DNA of 64,000 nucleotides from Calamus simplicifolius (GCA_900491605.1 UESW01000082.1:43434-107433), one strand, 5' to 3'; positions 24,089-35,030 are shown, counted from the first letter of the stretch. The notes: generated by a model from the sequence alone, not told the origin. Program-made: numbers and translations.

Positions 24089-25609
24089 ATGGCTCCCAAG
24101 AAGAAGGTAGTCGCTAGAGATGATGATTGTGCCGATCTTCACCGGAAGTCTTCTACTTCTTCATCTCATATCAACTCCCTTCTTGCATCTAAATCCTTTG
24201 CTCATGGAAGGTTAGTTGATTTTAACTTCTTAGAACAAGAAGGTTTTAAAATTGGAAAACTTTTAGTTAATCAAGGTTGGGATAAGCTTCTATCTACCAA
24301 GAGACCTATTTATCCTGAGCTTATTAGGAATTTTATGAAAATATCTCTTTTGGTAGTGGGACTATCTCTTCCTTCGTGAAAAAGACTAAAATCGACCTAG
24401 ACTGCAAAACGTTAGGATGTGCTCTTAATATTCCTTCTGATGGGTTCTTAGAAGTCCTGCCCAGTGAACGTGGATATAAAATAGGTTTAATCCTTAATAT
24501 TGATGATAATGAAGCCAGTAATATTGAAACTCTAGATGCCAACATGCTATCTGTAGAAAATAGATTGTTTCACAGTATCATCACCAAAATCCTAGCCCCT
24601 CATGCTGGTTCGTTTAATGTAGTAAATGATAGGGACATATGCATAATGTATGACATCTTAATAGAAGACCATGTTGATCTACCTCAACTAATGATGACCG
24701 TAATGAAAGAATCCTTGTCTAGATCTAAGGCTGCATTGCCCTACGGAATGTTTCTCACTTATGTATTTGAGTTTTTCAATATTAAGCTTAAGGGAGAAAC
24801 TGCAGTGGCATTACATCACTCTGACGTTTTTATGCTCATTTACTGCACCGTATGGGCTTTGCAAAACGGGATGGTATTTGGTTAAAGGTTAGGTCTAGAA
24901 CTGGTCAGTCTAGTATGCCACCGCCAACTGTGACTCAATCTACTTGTTCTCCTCAGAACTTCTTCAATTTTGACTTCAACCATCCAAATCCTTACCTTGC
25001 TGCTATGTCTGATGATCAAAATCCTTTTCAATCTGATCCACCCAGTATGAATGCTCCTAGACCTTCTTATCAGAATGACAATCAAGCTCCTGCTCCTCTT
25101 CCTATCGTTCGCATAAGTAATGATCAAATTCACCTTATTATTAATGAATTGACCCTTGCCACTTCTAGTTGAAGCTCTGGAGATAGTGCTTCTTCTGTCA
25201 ATGATCAGACTCTTGTTCCACATATTTCTTCTGTTTTTGAAAACATATCTTAGTTTAAACTTATTCTTGACCGACTTGTCCATGATGTGAATATTCTCAA
25301 TGGAAGAGTTTTTCATCACAATGAATCTGTCATGGAGTGGATCCTAAAAGAGATTAATTTCCTAAAAGGTAAGCTTAAGAATTTTGAAACTAAGGTAGAG
25401 TGGGTAGAGCACTGAATGAGATCTGCAAAGACCCAGACCGGGATGTAGCAAACGCTGTTGACCATTGCACCGCATCCTTCACAAGGCTGAGTCAACTCCT
25501 AGAGAGTTACATCACTCTTTCTGCCGCCTCTGCGCCTGATGCTTCTTATTCTCATCCGCACCTCTGGACTCCACCAACACAGCCTTCCTTCGATAAGCCT
25601 GGATCTTAA
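24089..25609 (+). pseudogene. Additional ORF of Sirevirus A
   Basis: The ATG at 24089 opens MAPKKKVVARDD, a basic N-terminus. A region with LVDFNFLEQEGFKIGKLL and YPELIRNFM follows, resembling the plant retroelement family annotated as 'putative plant transposon protein' (PF20167-like). A frameshift near 24340 moves the frame to 24376-24885 (169 codons, including LPYGMFLTYVFEFF). A further frame gives HRMGFAKRDGIW, then a Pro/Asn-rich segment and a heptad-like tail (about 25250-25400). SIRE-lineage elements are known to carry an extra ORF here, sometimes called env-like. I see no clear signal peptide or membrane segment, so envelope function is not supported. Confidence 0.7.
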
Positions 25610-26083
25610 AACAAACCAATTATTTCTTCAGTGCATATTTCTTCTTCTGATGACGACAAGTGATTATGTTTGACTTATGTTGTGACCATACTTAGACTGT
25701 TGTTTTTGTAATGCATGACTATGTTTTATGACTTGAGACCATGGAGTGTAATGTTTGTAATACTCTATTTTGTAATGATCTGAATGACTGCTCATATTAT
25801 GTATGTTTGATCACATCTCCTTGATATATTATGCTTAAATTTATTGCAAAACTCTTCAAACTTCTTTTTGATTAATGACAAAAAGGGGGAGAAGATTATT
25901 GCATACATTAAGGAATGGAGTAAAGTAATAACTTCATATATTCAGGGGGAGAAAAAGATTTCACTGATTCAAATTGACAGGGGAAGAAATTAATGTTTTC
26001 TGATTACACTCCTATCTATATTAAATTCCTATATTTGCTCCTCTTATGCTTAAAGGTTTTGTCATCATCAAAAAGGGGGAGAT
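25610..26083 (+). other. 3' untranslated linker with repeated polypurine tracts
   Basis: There is no ORF. AAAAAGGGGGAGA-type tracts occur at about 25880, 25945 (CAGGGGGAGA) and 25979, and finally at 26071-26083 immediately before the 3' LTR, where plus-strand priming would start. The repeated tract is a known Sirevirus trait. The last tract is bracketed by an inverted repeat. Confidence 0.75.
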
Positions 26084-28213
26084 TGTTGACCACAGATTGA
26101 ATTTGATGATTACAAAACAATTAGGCAATTCTAATCTTGATACAGGGAAGTTCGGTCGCCTTGCAAGTAAGTATCTTTGTGAAAAATTTCATTGGTAAGA
26201 AAGTACTTCATTTAATTTGCTTTGAATATTTTTTATTAGCTTGGGAGTTAACTGGCTAGCTAACTTGTTATTCCATTTAGCTAGCTAGCACACCTCTCAG
26301 CTAGCTGATACATTGTCTCAGTGCTTGGCCGAATGATCTTGTATTTTAGCTAGCTGGTTAGCTAGCTTGTTAGCTAGCTGAAGTTTCTTCAGCTAACTAA
26401 AATGGTTATAATAGTGCTTGGCCGAACGCTCTATAAATTTAGCTAGCTGGTTGGTTAACTTTTTAGCTAACTGGAATTTGTTTTAGCTAACTCCAGTTGC
26501 CTGTAAACTCTCCTGGCCGAGCAGTCTTAAATTTTAGCTAACTATGGAGCTAGCTACCAGGCCTTCTAGCTAGCTGACGTTTCTTTTAGTTAACTGCTTA
26601 GATAACTATTTTATCTTGGAGCTAACTGCTTAGCTAACTATTTGTCACAGGAAACGTTGAAGCCGTGAGGATTTAAATTTTAGTTAACTGGAGAGCTAGC
26701 TGCCTGTTGGCTAGTTAGCTGGAGAGTTAGCTACCTTATTTTGACGTATGGCTGCCTTTTTGCTCAGTTAGCTGGAGAGCTAACTATGCCAGACCGTTCC
26801 TACATTACCTTTTGTTTTAGTTAGCTAGTGAGCTAACTGACTATCATTTAGCTAGCTATTGAGCTAACTCCTCTTCTCCTGCAACTCCTGCAACTGTGAG
26901 CCTTAATTTTCTAGTTAGCTGGGAAGCTAACTACCAATGCATGAACCCTTTACTTTGCCGTTTTATACTGCCTATTAGTTAGCTGAAGAGCTAACTAACC
27001 TTTGCTTAGCTAGCTGCCTAGCTAACTAAGTGATCTGCACTTTAGTCTTATGATCGTTGTTTTTGTTGTTAGTTAGCTGAAGAGCTAACTAGCAATCTTT
27101 CTAGTTGACTAAAGAGCTGCTTCTAGACGATTTATTTGCCGTGGCCTCTCTTGTTAGCTAGCTGACTAGCTAGCTGAGGTTACTTACTTATCTCTTCACC
27201 GAATGCATTGATGTCTTCAGCTACCTGGAGTTATTTTTTCAGTCAACTACCGCCTGAGTTCTTAAGCTGCTCTTTCTCTCTTACTCTCTCTCTATTGCTA
27301 TTTTAAGCTACATTTAACTTTTAGATTTTTGAATCTTTGCAGTGCTCTTCCTTCCTCAAATGGAGATCAGCATTCAATGCTTAAGGGAAACATTTATAAT
27401 GGTTATATTTTCTTTCCATTTTTATTTCCATTTGTTCCTAATGTATCTAATGGATCTTTTCTTGTTGGATGATTATAAAAAGGTGGGATTTGAAGCACAC
27501 TATGACCATTCTGAAAAAGAGTTTTTAAAGAGAAAGAAAATCCAAGAAAAGAGCTTATATTGCATATTGCTGAGTGGTTGTTGATGTACATTCAAGTTCA
27601 TTCATTGCTCCAAAAAGTCGTCCGGATCTTTGAAGCTTTTCATGCAATCAAGACTTCAGCTACTTCGACCTCGTTCATTTATTGCTGAGTTTGTTGCTTC
27701 AAAAATTGTAAAGTATATTCTGAATATTTGCTCATTATGGGAGCTTCTCTTTATCATTCCTTGATCATTTTTGTAAAAGGGTTAGTGTTAACCCTTATTA
27801 TTTTGGGCTTCCTTGTGGCTTGAAACAAGAGGACTAGCCTAGGTTTGGCTAGGGGATTTGGCTTCCTTGTGCCGTAAAATAAGAGGACTAGCCTGGTGTG
27901 GCTAGGGTTTTTGGCTACCTTGTGCCATATAAACAAGAGGGCTAGCCTGGTTTGGCTAGAGATTGTAATCGTTGTGATATGATTAGTGAAATTCCCAAAG
28001 GTTTTGGGGAGTGGATGTAGGTGCTGAGTTTGGAACCGAACCACTATAAACTTCTGTGTGTTTGTGGTTGTTTGATTCTTCTTTGTTATCTTTCTGTGCA
28101 CTCCACTACACCGCTGCAAATCAAAATTAGGGTTTAAGCACATACTTGCATAGTAATCAATTTTTTTAATAACCCAATTCACCTCCCTCTTGGGTTGCTA
28201 CATCTGGGCAACA
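26084..28213 (+). repeat. Sirevirus A 3' LTR (2130 bp)
   Basis: It is colinear with the 5' LTR but about 165 bp longer. The extra length is near 27670-27750 and in a minisatellite of 'ggcttccttgtgcc...aagaggactagcctgg' units (27800-27970), which has more units here than in the 5' LTR. Confidence 0.9.
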
Positions 28214-28264
28214 GGGACATAGCCTTCAGTTGGGTAAAGCACATGGTTTGGCCTATACCATGCA
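28214..28264 (+). pseudogene. Gypsy pol continuation and 35-bp duplicated piece
   Basis: After the TSD, 'atagccttc' continues the Gypsy frame interrupted at 16948 (MKWD then IAF). The next 35 bases (28230-28264) repeat 16848-16882 with one mismatch, and then the homology stops abruptly. This is a rearrangement scar in Gypsy DNA. Confidence 0.7.
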
Positions 28265-28745
28265 ACGTTGTAAGGGAGGAACTGCACCTTCTGTTCTGCC
28301 TTCAAAGACTTCCAATCAGCAATGCTCAGTCATCCGGTGTTGCAGTCCTTCGCGCTGCGCATGTGCCACCATAGCTTGGCATCCCCAGCCAAGAACATGC
28401 TGGCGAGGTTGACACACTCCACATCCGACACCTTTACTGCCAAGAAATATTGCTCCATGTCCCATACGAAGCTCTTCAGCTCCTTGGCATTGTGTACACT
28501 ACTGAGGGACTTCAGCTCAAGGACACCGATCTTGGGCAGAGGGGCCTGCTCCGCATGGGGCTGTCATGTGCAGACCCATCACAGCAAGCTTACCTCATCC
28601 TCCAACTCCTTCAGCTGGTTCAGGATCTCCTCCAGCAAGATGTCTTGCCCGTCCTGCTATCCCATGGGCAGTGTGCTTGGTCCGGCCTTATTGGCCGCCG
28701 AGACCACTTGTTGCAATTGATTCAACTGCTCTTCTTCCTCTAGGG
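28262..28745 (-). pseudogene. Gypsy gag fragment on the opposite strand
   Basis: The minus strand encodes, in order, LPKIGVLELKSLSSVHNAKE, SFVWDMEQYF, FLAGDAKLWWHMR, and DWKSLKAEQKVQFLPYNVAW. This is the retrotransposon gag domain of a different Ty3/Gypsy family ('MEQYF...GDAKLWW...W..LK.EL..QFLP.N'). One stop and frame changes occur. The plus-strand ORFs over this stretch are shadows. Confidence 0.8.
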
Positions 28746-28898
28746 ATCGGGTGACCATATCTGGAAAACCATCATCTTAAGAGAGTAATGATGAATTGGA
28801 TGATGCAGAGATTTTCCCATGAAGATGGTTAATGAGTTTTTTTTGTGTTTTTCAAAAATTATTATAAATATAATCATAAACAAGATGAATCATCATGA
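28746..28898. other. Short spacer, nothing recognised
   Basis: AT-rich. It ends with the target site tga (28896-28898) of the next element. Confidence 0.6.
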
Positions 28899-28919
28899 CA
28901 CTACTACAAAAAGTTAAAT

Positions 28920-29330
28920 AGACTACAGTAGGTTTTAGAAAAAAGACTACGTTTTTCATAAAAAATGTAGTCTTGTATTTTCACAAATTAAAAGACTACA
29001 TCTTTTATTTAAAACGTAGTCTTATATTATCTGATAATATAAAAGGACTATGTTTTTAAATAAGACGTAGTTTTATATATAAAAAGACTACATTTTAATT
29101 AAGACGTAGTCTTATATTACATGATAATATAAAAAGACTACATTTTAAAATAAGACATAGTCTTATATTATCTGATAATATATTTTAGACTACGTTTTCA
29201 ATTAAGACGTAGTCTTATATTATCTTATAATATAAAAAGACTATGTTTTTAATTAATACGAAGACTTATATTATCTTATAATATAAAAGACTACGTTTTT
29301 AATTAAGATGTAGTCTAATATAAAACTAAA
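28920..29330. repeat. CACTA left subterminal repeat zone
   Basis: Repeated units of 'agactacgtttt(t/a)aattaagacgtagtct' spaced by 'tatattatcttataatataaaa'. Such repeats are the usual transposase binding array of CACTA elements. Confidence 0.85.
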
Positions 29331-29566
29331 AGTTTTTATTTTTTTCTCCTCCCGATTCGCTTCCCCCCTTTTCCTAAAAAAAATCCCATACCCAAACTTA
29401 AATTTCGTTCTCCTAATCGCAAAAACTCCACCGTTAGGGTTTCGAGAAGATATCTTCAAGAAAGAGTCCACTGCGGCTTGCTGAGTCTTCGTCAGACTCC
29501 ATCCCACCTTACCCTTTCTTTAATCCGGTAGCTATAATGCTCATTGTTTCTCATTAGGGTTTTTGA

Positions 29567-30385
29567 TTGCAGGAACAAGGATGTTGTAGTGAAGGCCGGA
29601 GCCATGCACAAAATGTTGAGCTAGATTGGATCGGGGAGCTCCCCGATAGTCTCCAAAATGACCATCGCAAATTTTCCCAGATTAGTGCTCTGGATTCCAA
29701 CAAGATGATCATCGGCTCCTCTAGCATGGTCCCATTCCTCGTGAGGGCCTTAAAGAACCCTAGCGCCACCGCAGGCGGAGCAGGCTCCTCTCAGGCAAGA
29801 CAGGATGCACTCCGAGCGCTCTTTAACCTCTCCATCGCCACTGCCAACACCTCTTGCCTCATCGACGATGACCTCGTCCCCTGCCTCCTGGCAGTGGTTG
29901 GTGACGTGGAGGTGAGTGAGTGGATCCTCTTGATGATCTCCAACCTCGTCGCTGCACCTGAGGAACGCCGGGCGGTAAGCCAATCGTGGGACGCGTTGCC
30001 GATCGTGGTCGGCATCCTTAACTGGTCGGATGCCCCAGGGTGTTGCCGATCTCTTTGCCCCCATTGCCTCAACTTCAGGCGTGACCTCGCCCAGCTAGCC
30101 CTCAACCTCGACCTCCCCCATGGCCTCTCCCTCCGCCTTGCCGGCTCCACCAACGTCTTCATCCTCCTCTCCCTCACTGCCAACCAAATCTGGGTCTTTG
30201 GCGCCCGGCTGCCAGGGGATCATTCTGATTTTGGAGTGGGTTTGTTAGATTGGAGCGATGGCGGGTTCCGGGAAGAGGATTTGATGACCTCCAATGGAGA
30301 TGAGGTCTCAAAAGGCATAGCATACCATCTGGCCAAGTGTGGTTACAGGTATGAATGCAAAGCTCCAATCTTTCTTTTGCTTTGA
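29567..30385 (+). pseudogene. Captured ARM-repeat (U-box family-like) gene fragment, chimeric exon
   Basis: A splice acceptor (TTGATTGCAG, ending near 29572) is followed by an exon reading NKDVVVKAGAMHKML and, in an offset frame, SALDSNKMIIGSSSMVPFLV, then RQDALRALFNLSIATANTSC and VSEWILLMISNLVAAPEERR. These are armadillo repeats as in plant PUB/ARM proteins related to the PUB45 group. From about 30040 the similarity stops. The frame continues into a different stretch (RRDLAQLALNLDLPHGLSLR, NVFILLSLTANQIWVF) that I do not recognise, possibly from a second gene. A donor site (CAG|GTATGA) lies near 30348. The frame stays open for 272 codons, but an initiator and U-box are lacking. Confidence 0.75.
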
Positions 30386-31855
30386 TTCCATTCGAGGGAT
30401 TTTATGGGCGGGGTACGCTGTTTTGGATTTGTTCTTGAGTCTTGGTTGATGGTTTTTATAATTTTCTGACATCTTGTTGTATTTTTGTTCTTTTAAGGGA
30501 ATGCGAGGGTGTAAGCCCAGTTTTATTTTTTTTTTTTTTTGTGGGGGGCGGGGGGTGCATTTCGGTATTTTTTTGTCGCTTTTAGAATGGATCTATTTGG
30601 AAATTATGCTATTGTGGATTTTGCCTGCTTTGTTTCATATGAGGTAGAATTAATTCGAACTAACTGACCTCATTCTTAAAAAGCAAAAAAAAAAATTGAA
30701 ACTTAATAACTTTTTCCTTCTTTAAAATGGTTTTGTTTCTGAATTTTTTCTCTTAATTTTCTATAAATATATATTCTTTAATAAATTTGTTCATTTTTTT
30801 TTGTGTTAACTGCTTAGTTTTGGGTTACTAAGATAGGCAGCAAGCTCTCCATAAAAAGCTCATCTTTGAATGCCAAGCCAGCGAGGTCCGGCGATTCTGC
30901 TGACAAGGGCCGGTTTTCATCAAAAAAAAACCAAGTAGCATCTAAGTTCTATGCTAGGGACTAAATGAGGACTAAAATGGATGGAGCTAAAAGGGATGAG
31001 GGTGGTCAGCTTTGGAGCAAAGAAAATTCAAGTAATTAGACTGAACTAATTCTTCATGCCCCATTTATCATGTTCAATGGCCTCTATATTGATCTAGTGT
31101 TCTATCACATGCCAGGTGACAACTTCAATTCCGATATATCTAGAGAAGATGCTATACTAAATTAGGTTTGAACTTCTGTATGTTACACTGGACTTATTAA
31201 GAAACTATAGCCTACATCAAGGTGTGATGTTAGATGTAGCTTCTACATCTAGCTGGTTGTACATCATTCTGTATGCCAATTTAGAGAACTGCAGCAGGAA
31301 TTATAGCATGCCAAGAATTCTGCATCACACTGGTTTTATCCTTACATAGACTTGCTGTCGAGATGAAATCATTTTAAGTAGTAGATAGAATGTATGATTA
31401 TTATGCAATAAAGCACCATATGCATTTGACAAGTGGATTCTTTTGAAGCATTTTTTGATAACTCCTTTCATTTTCCCTCAACATGCTTTACTAGTTGATC
31501 AACATCTTATATTGTAACTTTTCTCATTGCATTAACTAAGTTTGCCTATTATCATTATGTTGCTTGGAAATATAACTTCTACCTCACCTTTACAGAGTGC
31601 TTAACAGTGATGGGACTTCAGATGGGAACAGATGCAGAAGATTATAATAGCTGTGCTACTGGTCATATTATTTAGTGTGTGTATGGTTGTTTGGTTTGTG
31701 TGAAATGTTTTATCGCTTCAACCAAAAGTGTAAATTTGCAATTTGCATTCATGACATAGATGAGTGTATACAGATTGATTGTATGACATAGATGAGAGGA
31801 CACATAAATCAAAACTGTTCAATATGTATGGCTTCGTAAATCCTGGACATATCTT
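30386..31855 (+). other. Intron-like interior of the CACTA element
   Basis: T-rich DNA without long ORFs, including a pure poly-T run near 30526-30540 and a G-run after it. It is plausibly an intron of the captured gene plus filler. No domain was found. Confidence 0.45.
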
Positions 31856-32674
31856 TATACACTATGGATCGACTGGAGTACGATCAGATTCGATTGCTAA
31901 AAGATTAGAGTGTTGTTATATGGATCAATTATTTCTAGCTCCTTATAACTCTGGATAAGTACTTTTTTAATGAAAATTGATACTTTTGATATTAAGTTGT
32001 TAGTTATTTTATTATGTTTATAAAGGGATCACTAGTCCTTAGTAGTTATTGACCCTCATGGGGACAAAGTATATTTTTGTGATTCTACTGGATGTTCAAC
32101 GGGAAAAGAATTGAAAGGTTTTAATACGTAAGTATTTATTTCTTTTTAATTTTATAGTAATTTGTTTGGATTATATCATTTGAGTCTCACACTATTATTA
32201 TACTTTGCTATATCAGTGCACTCAAAATATACAACGCTAAAGCTGAACGAGTTGCAATAAAAACACTTACTTGGGAGTTAGTTAAGGTATATTGACTTGC
32301 ACATTCTTTTTTATAAATTATAAAATTAGATCTTATTTATTTAAGTCTTATAAAAACTTTTAAATTCATCTTTCAAGTGTCTAAAGCAACCATCATGCGT
32401 TGAATGTGACTATTATGTTATCATGTATATGAAGGAGATCATTGAGAATCATATCATTTCAACTGATGAAAATGTAGGTTATTATTGCGTACCTGATTCA
32501 TATATATAAGTAGTACTTGTATGGTTTTAGATTTTTGTGTCATGTGTCATTTAGTGCTCTTTTCTGAGTAACTTATGTGTATATATGCAGTTTACTAAGA
32601 AGAAAACTTATAAACAAGAAGAGATTGACATGATGCATGAAGAATGGGTCGAGTACTTGCAAGGTTTCATTTGA
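31856..32674 (+). pseudogene. Transposon-borne Ulp1-like (C48) cysteine protease
   Basis: Five exon-like blocks with consensus splice sites were followed: about 31865-31958 (GVRSDSIAKRLECCYMDQLF), about 32026-32127 (the His block, VVIDPHGDKVYFCDST), 32217-32286 (ALKIYNAKAERVAIKTLTWE), 32378-32473 (QPSCVECDYYVMSYMKEIIE, with the catalytic Cys) and 32591-32674 (KTYKQEEIDMMHEEW, ending in TGA). Catalytic His, Asp and Cys positions are visible. Ulp1 domains of this kind are common passengers of plant CACTA and Mutator elements. A Trp-to-stop after the His, a weak first donor (GATAAG) and no upstream start indicate decay. Confidence 0.75.
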
Positions 32675-32790
32675 AGAAAATTGGCACTAAATGTATTTGA
32701 GATTTAGCATCAAAGAAATATTGAAGAAAATTGGCACTAAATGTATTTGAGATTTAGCATCAAAGAAATATTGAAGAAAATTGGATTTTT
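32673..32790 (+). repeat. 50-bp tandem duplication after the protease stop
   Basis: The unit starting gaagaaaattggcactaaat begins at 32673 and again at 32723 with no differences seen, and a third partial copy starts at 32773. Confidence 0.9.
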
Positions 32791-32929
32791 AATTCAATGC
32801 ATTTGAGATTTTTTGGAATATGTTTGTATGATGACAGTATTGGTTATTTATATGACAATATTGGATATTTTAATTCAATATTTTTAGAATTTTTTTGGAA
32901 TTGAAAGTATATGTTTGTATGATAGGATT

Positions 32930-33331
32930 GGGTATTATACTACATTTTCAATATCAAAACGTAGTCTAAATGTACATAATAGACTACATTTTCTAATGAA
33001 AAAGTAGTCTAAATGTATTTAAAGACTTCATTTTTTGCCTTTTAACTATAGTTTTTGATAAAAATGTAGTCTAAATGTATTTAGAGACTACATTTTTTTG
33101 ACTTTTGACTACAATTTCTGATAAAAATGTAGTCTAAATGTATTTAAAGACTATGTTTTTTTTTACTTTTAACTACATTTAAAAACGAGTCTAAACCATA
33201 AACTTTTAACTACGCTCATATTTTTTTGACTACACTCAAAAGGACTACGTTTTTTAAAATACTTTTAACCGTAGTCTATATATAAAAACTACGTTTTTTA
33301 GACGTAGTCTAATTAAATTTATGTAGTAGTG
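32930..33331. repeat. CACTA right subterminal repeat zone
   Basis: Repeated 'agactacatttt...aatgtagtctaaatgtattta' units and the terminal inverted repeat; the mirror image of the left zone. Confidence 0.85.
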
Positions 33332-33339
33332 TGACTACA

Positions 33340-34390
33340 TGAGATTATAAGTATGTGATTTGATCATTGATAGAGTAACAAATGCCAAAATGCCACTCTT
33401 AAGTTCGGTCAACTCAAAAATTAGAAAATTCAGGCCTGATCAAATTTTTCAAGTTGGGTTGACCTTGCTTGATTCACAGACTATTAAATGATTCGAGTTA
33501 GGCCTGACCGAGTCAAGAACAAAAAGGGTTAGCTGTGGACTCTATCCATTTTGCAAACCCATGCTCTTCAAAATTATTTTACGAACCTCCATCTTGCATT
33601 AGATCTTTCCATCTTATGTCCTCCGTGGATGATGACGATGGAGAGAAGGAGAACAAGAAATCCATAGGAACGACAAATAAATTTTTGCAAGGTTAAGGCA
33701 AAGTATCAATGGAAAATAAATATTATGACAAACTTTCATCGGTGGGAAAGCTTACAATATTTGTTGTTCCCTTTCATATTACATAACATCTTTTACAAGG
33801 CCATAATCCATGATATAAAACTATTTGCTTAATGACCTAAATCCATAAGCTTCAATTGATATGCAGACATTAATCTTTGAAGAGAGTTTCTGGTTGCAAC
33901 CGATCTTCCAAAGTCAGCAAAGACAGCCATGCCTTGTGGTTGCGGTGGTGGTAAAAAAAAGCTGCCACCTGTGAAGATACCGAGGAAGAGGTTTGGTGCT
34001 GTTGGATGAAGTTTTAGTCTCTACGAAACCTTCAATCTGGAGCCTACAAAACCAAAATATCTACCCTCTTCCACTATAACATGAAGCTAGAGGGTAGCAT
34101 GAGCAATTCTTACACCCAATGCAGGACTCCGGCAAGGTGACCTCTCCACTGTCTAGCGATAAAGAGGCTGCATTGAGCCCTTGGTCGCAAGTTATTTAGG
34201 TATGGGTGGTATGGAACAATATAAAAAAATAGTGGTCACCATGAATGATAATTTTGGCTTTGGTTTTGGTTTTCTCATTGGATGGAGTGGCAGAAAGAAA
34301 TATAGGAGAAGGAGACCGGGAAAGGATCGTTTAGAAGATAGCGAAGAGAACTAGAGAACATGCTAAAACCTAAAATGGTTTCATCTCTAT
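33340..34390 (-). repeat. Dispersed repeat family R, copy b
   Basis: It aligns with 61000-62005 along nearly its whole length and with 5043-5800 and 39676-40156 over its right part. It contains 'gaggctgcattgagcccttgg' and the 'gatgataattttggctttgg' tail. It joins directly to the second CACTA relic near 34390. The minus-strand exon-like stretch is largely deleted in this copy. Confidence 0.65.
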
Positions 34391-34559
34391 ATGGCCTTTT
34401 AATGGTTGCGTGGTTTGATAGGTCTGAGATAACATTTCGTCCATACGTGCCTACAACGAATACATATCAAATATAGTGTAACTCATATCGGAGGTATAAA
34501 TATATTAATAAACACATCATATTTTAAATGATTTACTTACTCCAATACACTAGGAGCAA

Positions 34560-35030
34560 TTATCGACTCAAGACCCATTTTTTCTCATATGGGTTGCCTT
34601 GAACAGCCGCCAGTGCCCTGGATCGATGCCTTCCTTCAGCCTCTAAAAAATAACATTTCAAATTTATAGTTATGCTCAATTTAAAAAAATTATCATTAAT
34701 ATGTATATAAAATAAATAATTTACTTTACTTACTAGACAACGCCATTGCTCCTCAATCGAAATGGATCCCATTGTGTGGCAGGAAAGACTAGTGCCCGGA
34801 CAACCTTTTTTGGATCAGTGGTTCGAGCTAGTTGTGGCCGACCTCTTACGCTACTCAAGATCTACCCACTTCTGCTACCAGTCATCCCATATTGAATTGG
34901 AGATATGAAAGGGGTGTTTCAATGCCCTCAGCTAGTGATATAAATTATCAGAGTATCGACAATGAGCAAGTGAAGTCCAAGCCCTTCTAACAAAAGGAGT
35001 TAGGGCTGGATCCCACTCAAATTCTTCCTG
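34560..35030 (-). pseudogene. Transposase_24-like fragment, copy 2
   Basis: Same exons and intron as 285-953 but without the 243-bp duplication. The GSISIEEQ block lies near 34740-34772, and the intron has a CTAG|TAAGTA donor and CTTTTTTAG-type acceptor. Confidence 0.6.

Larger units (their letters stand above)
16949..28213 (+). mobile_element. Sirevirus A (Ty1/Copia, SIRE lineage), complete with both LTRs
   Basis: Two long LTRs (16949-18913 and 26084-28213) with TGTTG...CAACA ends flank gag, pol and an additional downstream ORF. The target-site duplication gggac is at 16944-16948 and 28214-28218. SIRE-lineage features seen are the extra ORF after pol, several polypurine-like AAAAAGGGGGAGA motifs before the 3' LTR, and palindrome-rich LTRs. 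Coding parts carry few large deletions but have stops and frameshifts. The insertion interrupts a Gypsy pol. Confidence 0.93.
28899..33331 (+). mobile_element. Non-autonomous CACTA element carrying gene fragments (Pack-CACTA)
   Basis: It begins CACTACTACAAAAA and ends TTTATGTAGTAGTG, perfect 9-10 bp inverted ends of CACTA type, with the 3-bp target duplication tga on both sides (28896-28898 and 33332-33334). Both subterminal zones (28920-29330 and 32930-33310) are packed with 'agactacgttttt...aagacgtagtct' words in both orientations. There is no TNP2 or TNPA. Inside are an ARM-repeat gene fragment (29577-30385) and a Ulp1-like protease (about 31860-32674). Confidence 0.92.

Noticed and set aside
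24089..25609. Envelope function for the Sirevirus extra ORF
   Set aside because: No signal peptide, membrane segment or glycoprotein-like pattern was visible in either copy. The family name 'env-like' is not supported here.
28230..28754. Plus-strand Ser/Cys-rich ORFs
   Set aside because: Shadows of a Gypsy gag that reads clearly on the minus strand.
29750..30368. Minus-strand ORFs opposite the ARM-repeat exon
   Set aside because: Shadows of a GC-rich coding stretch; no domain seen.
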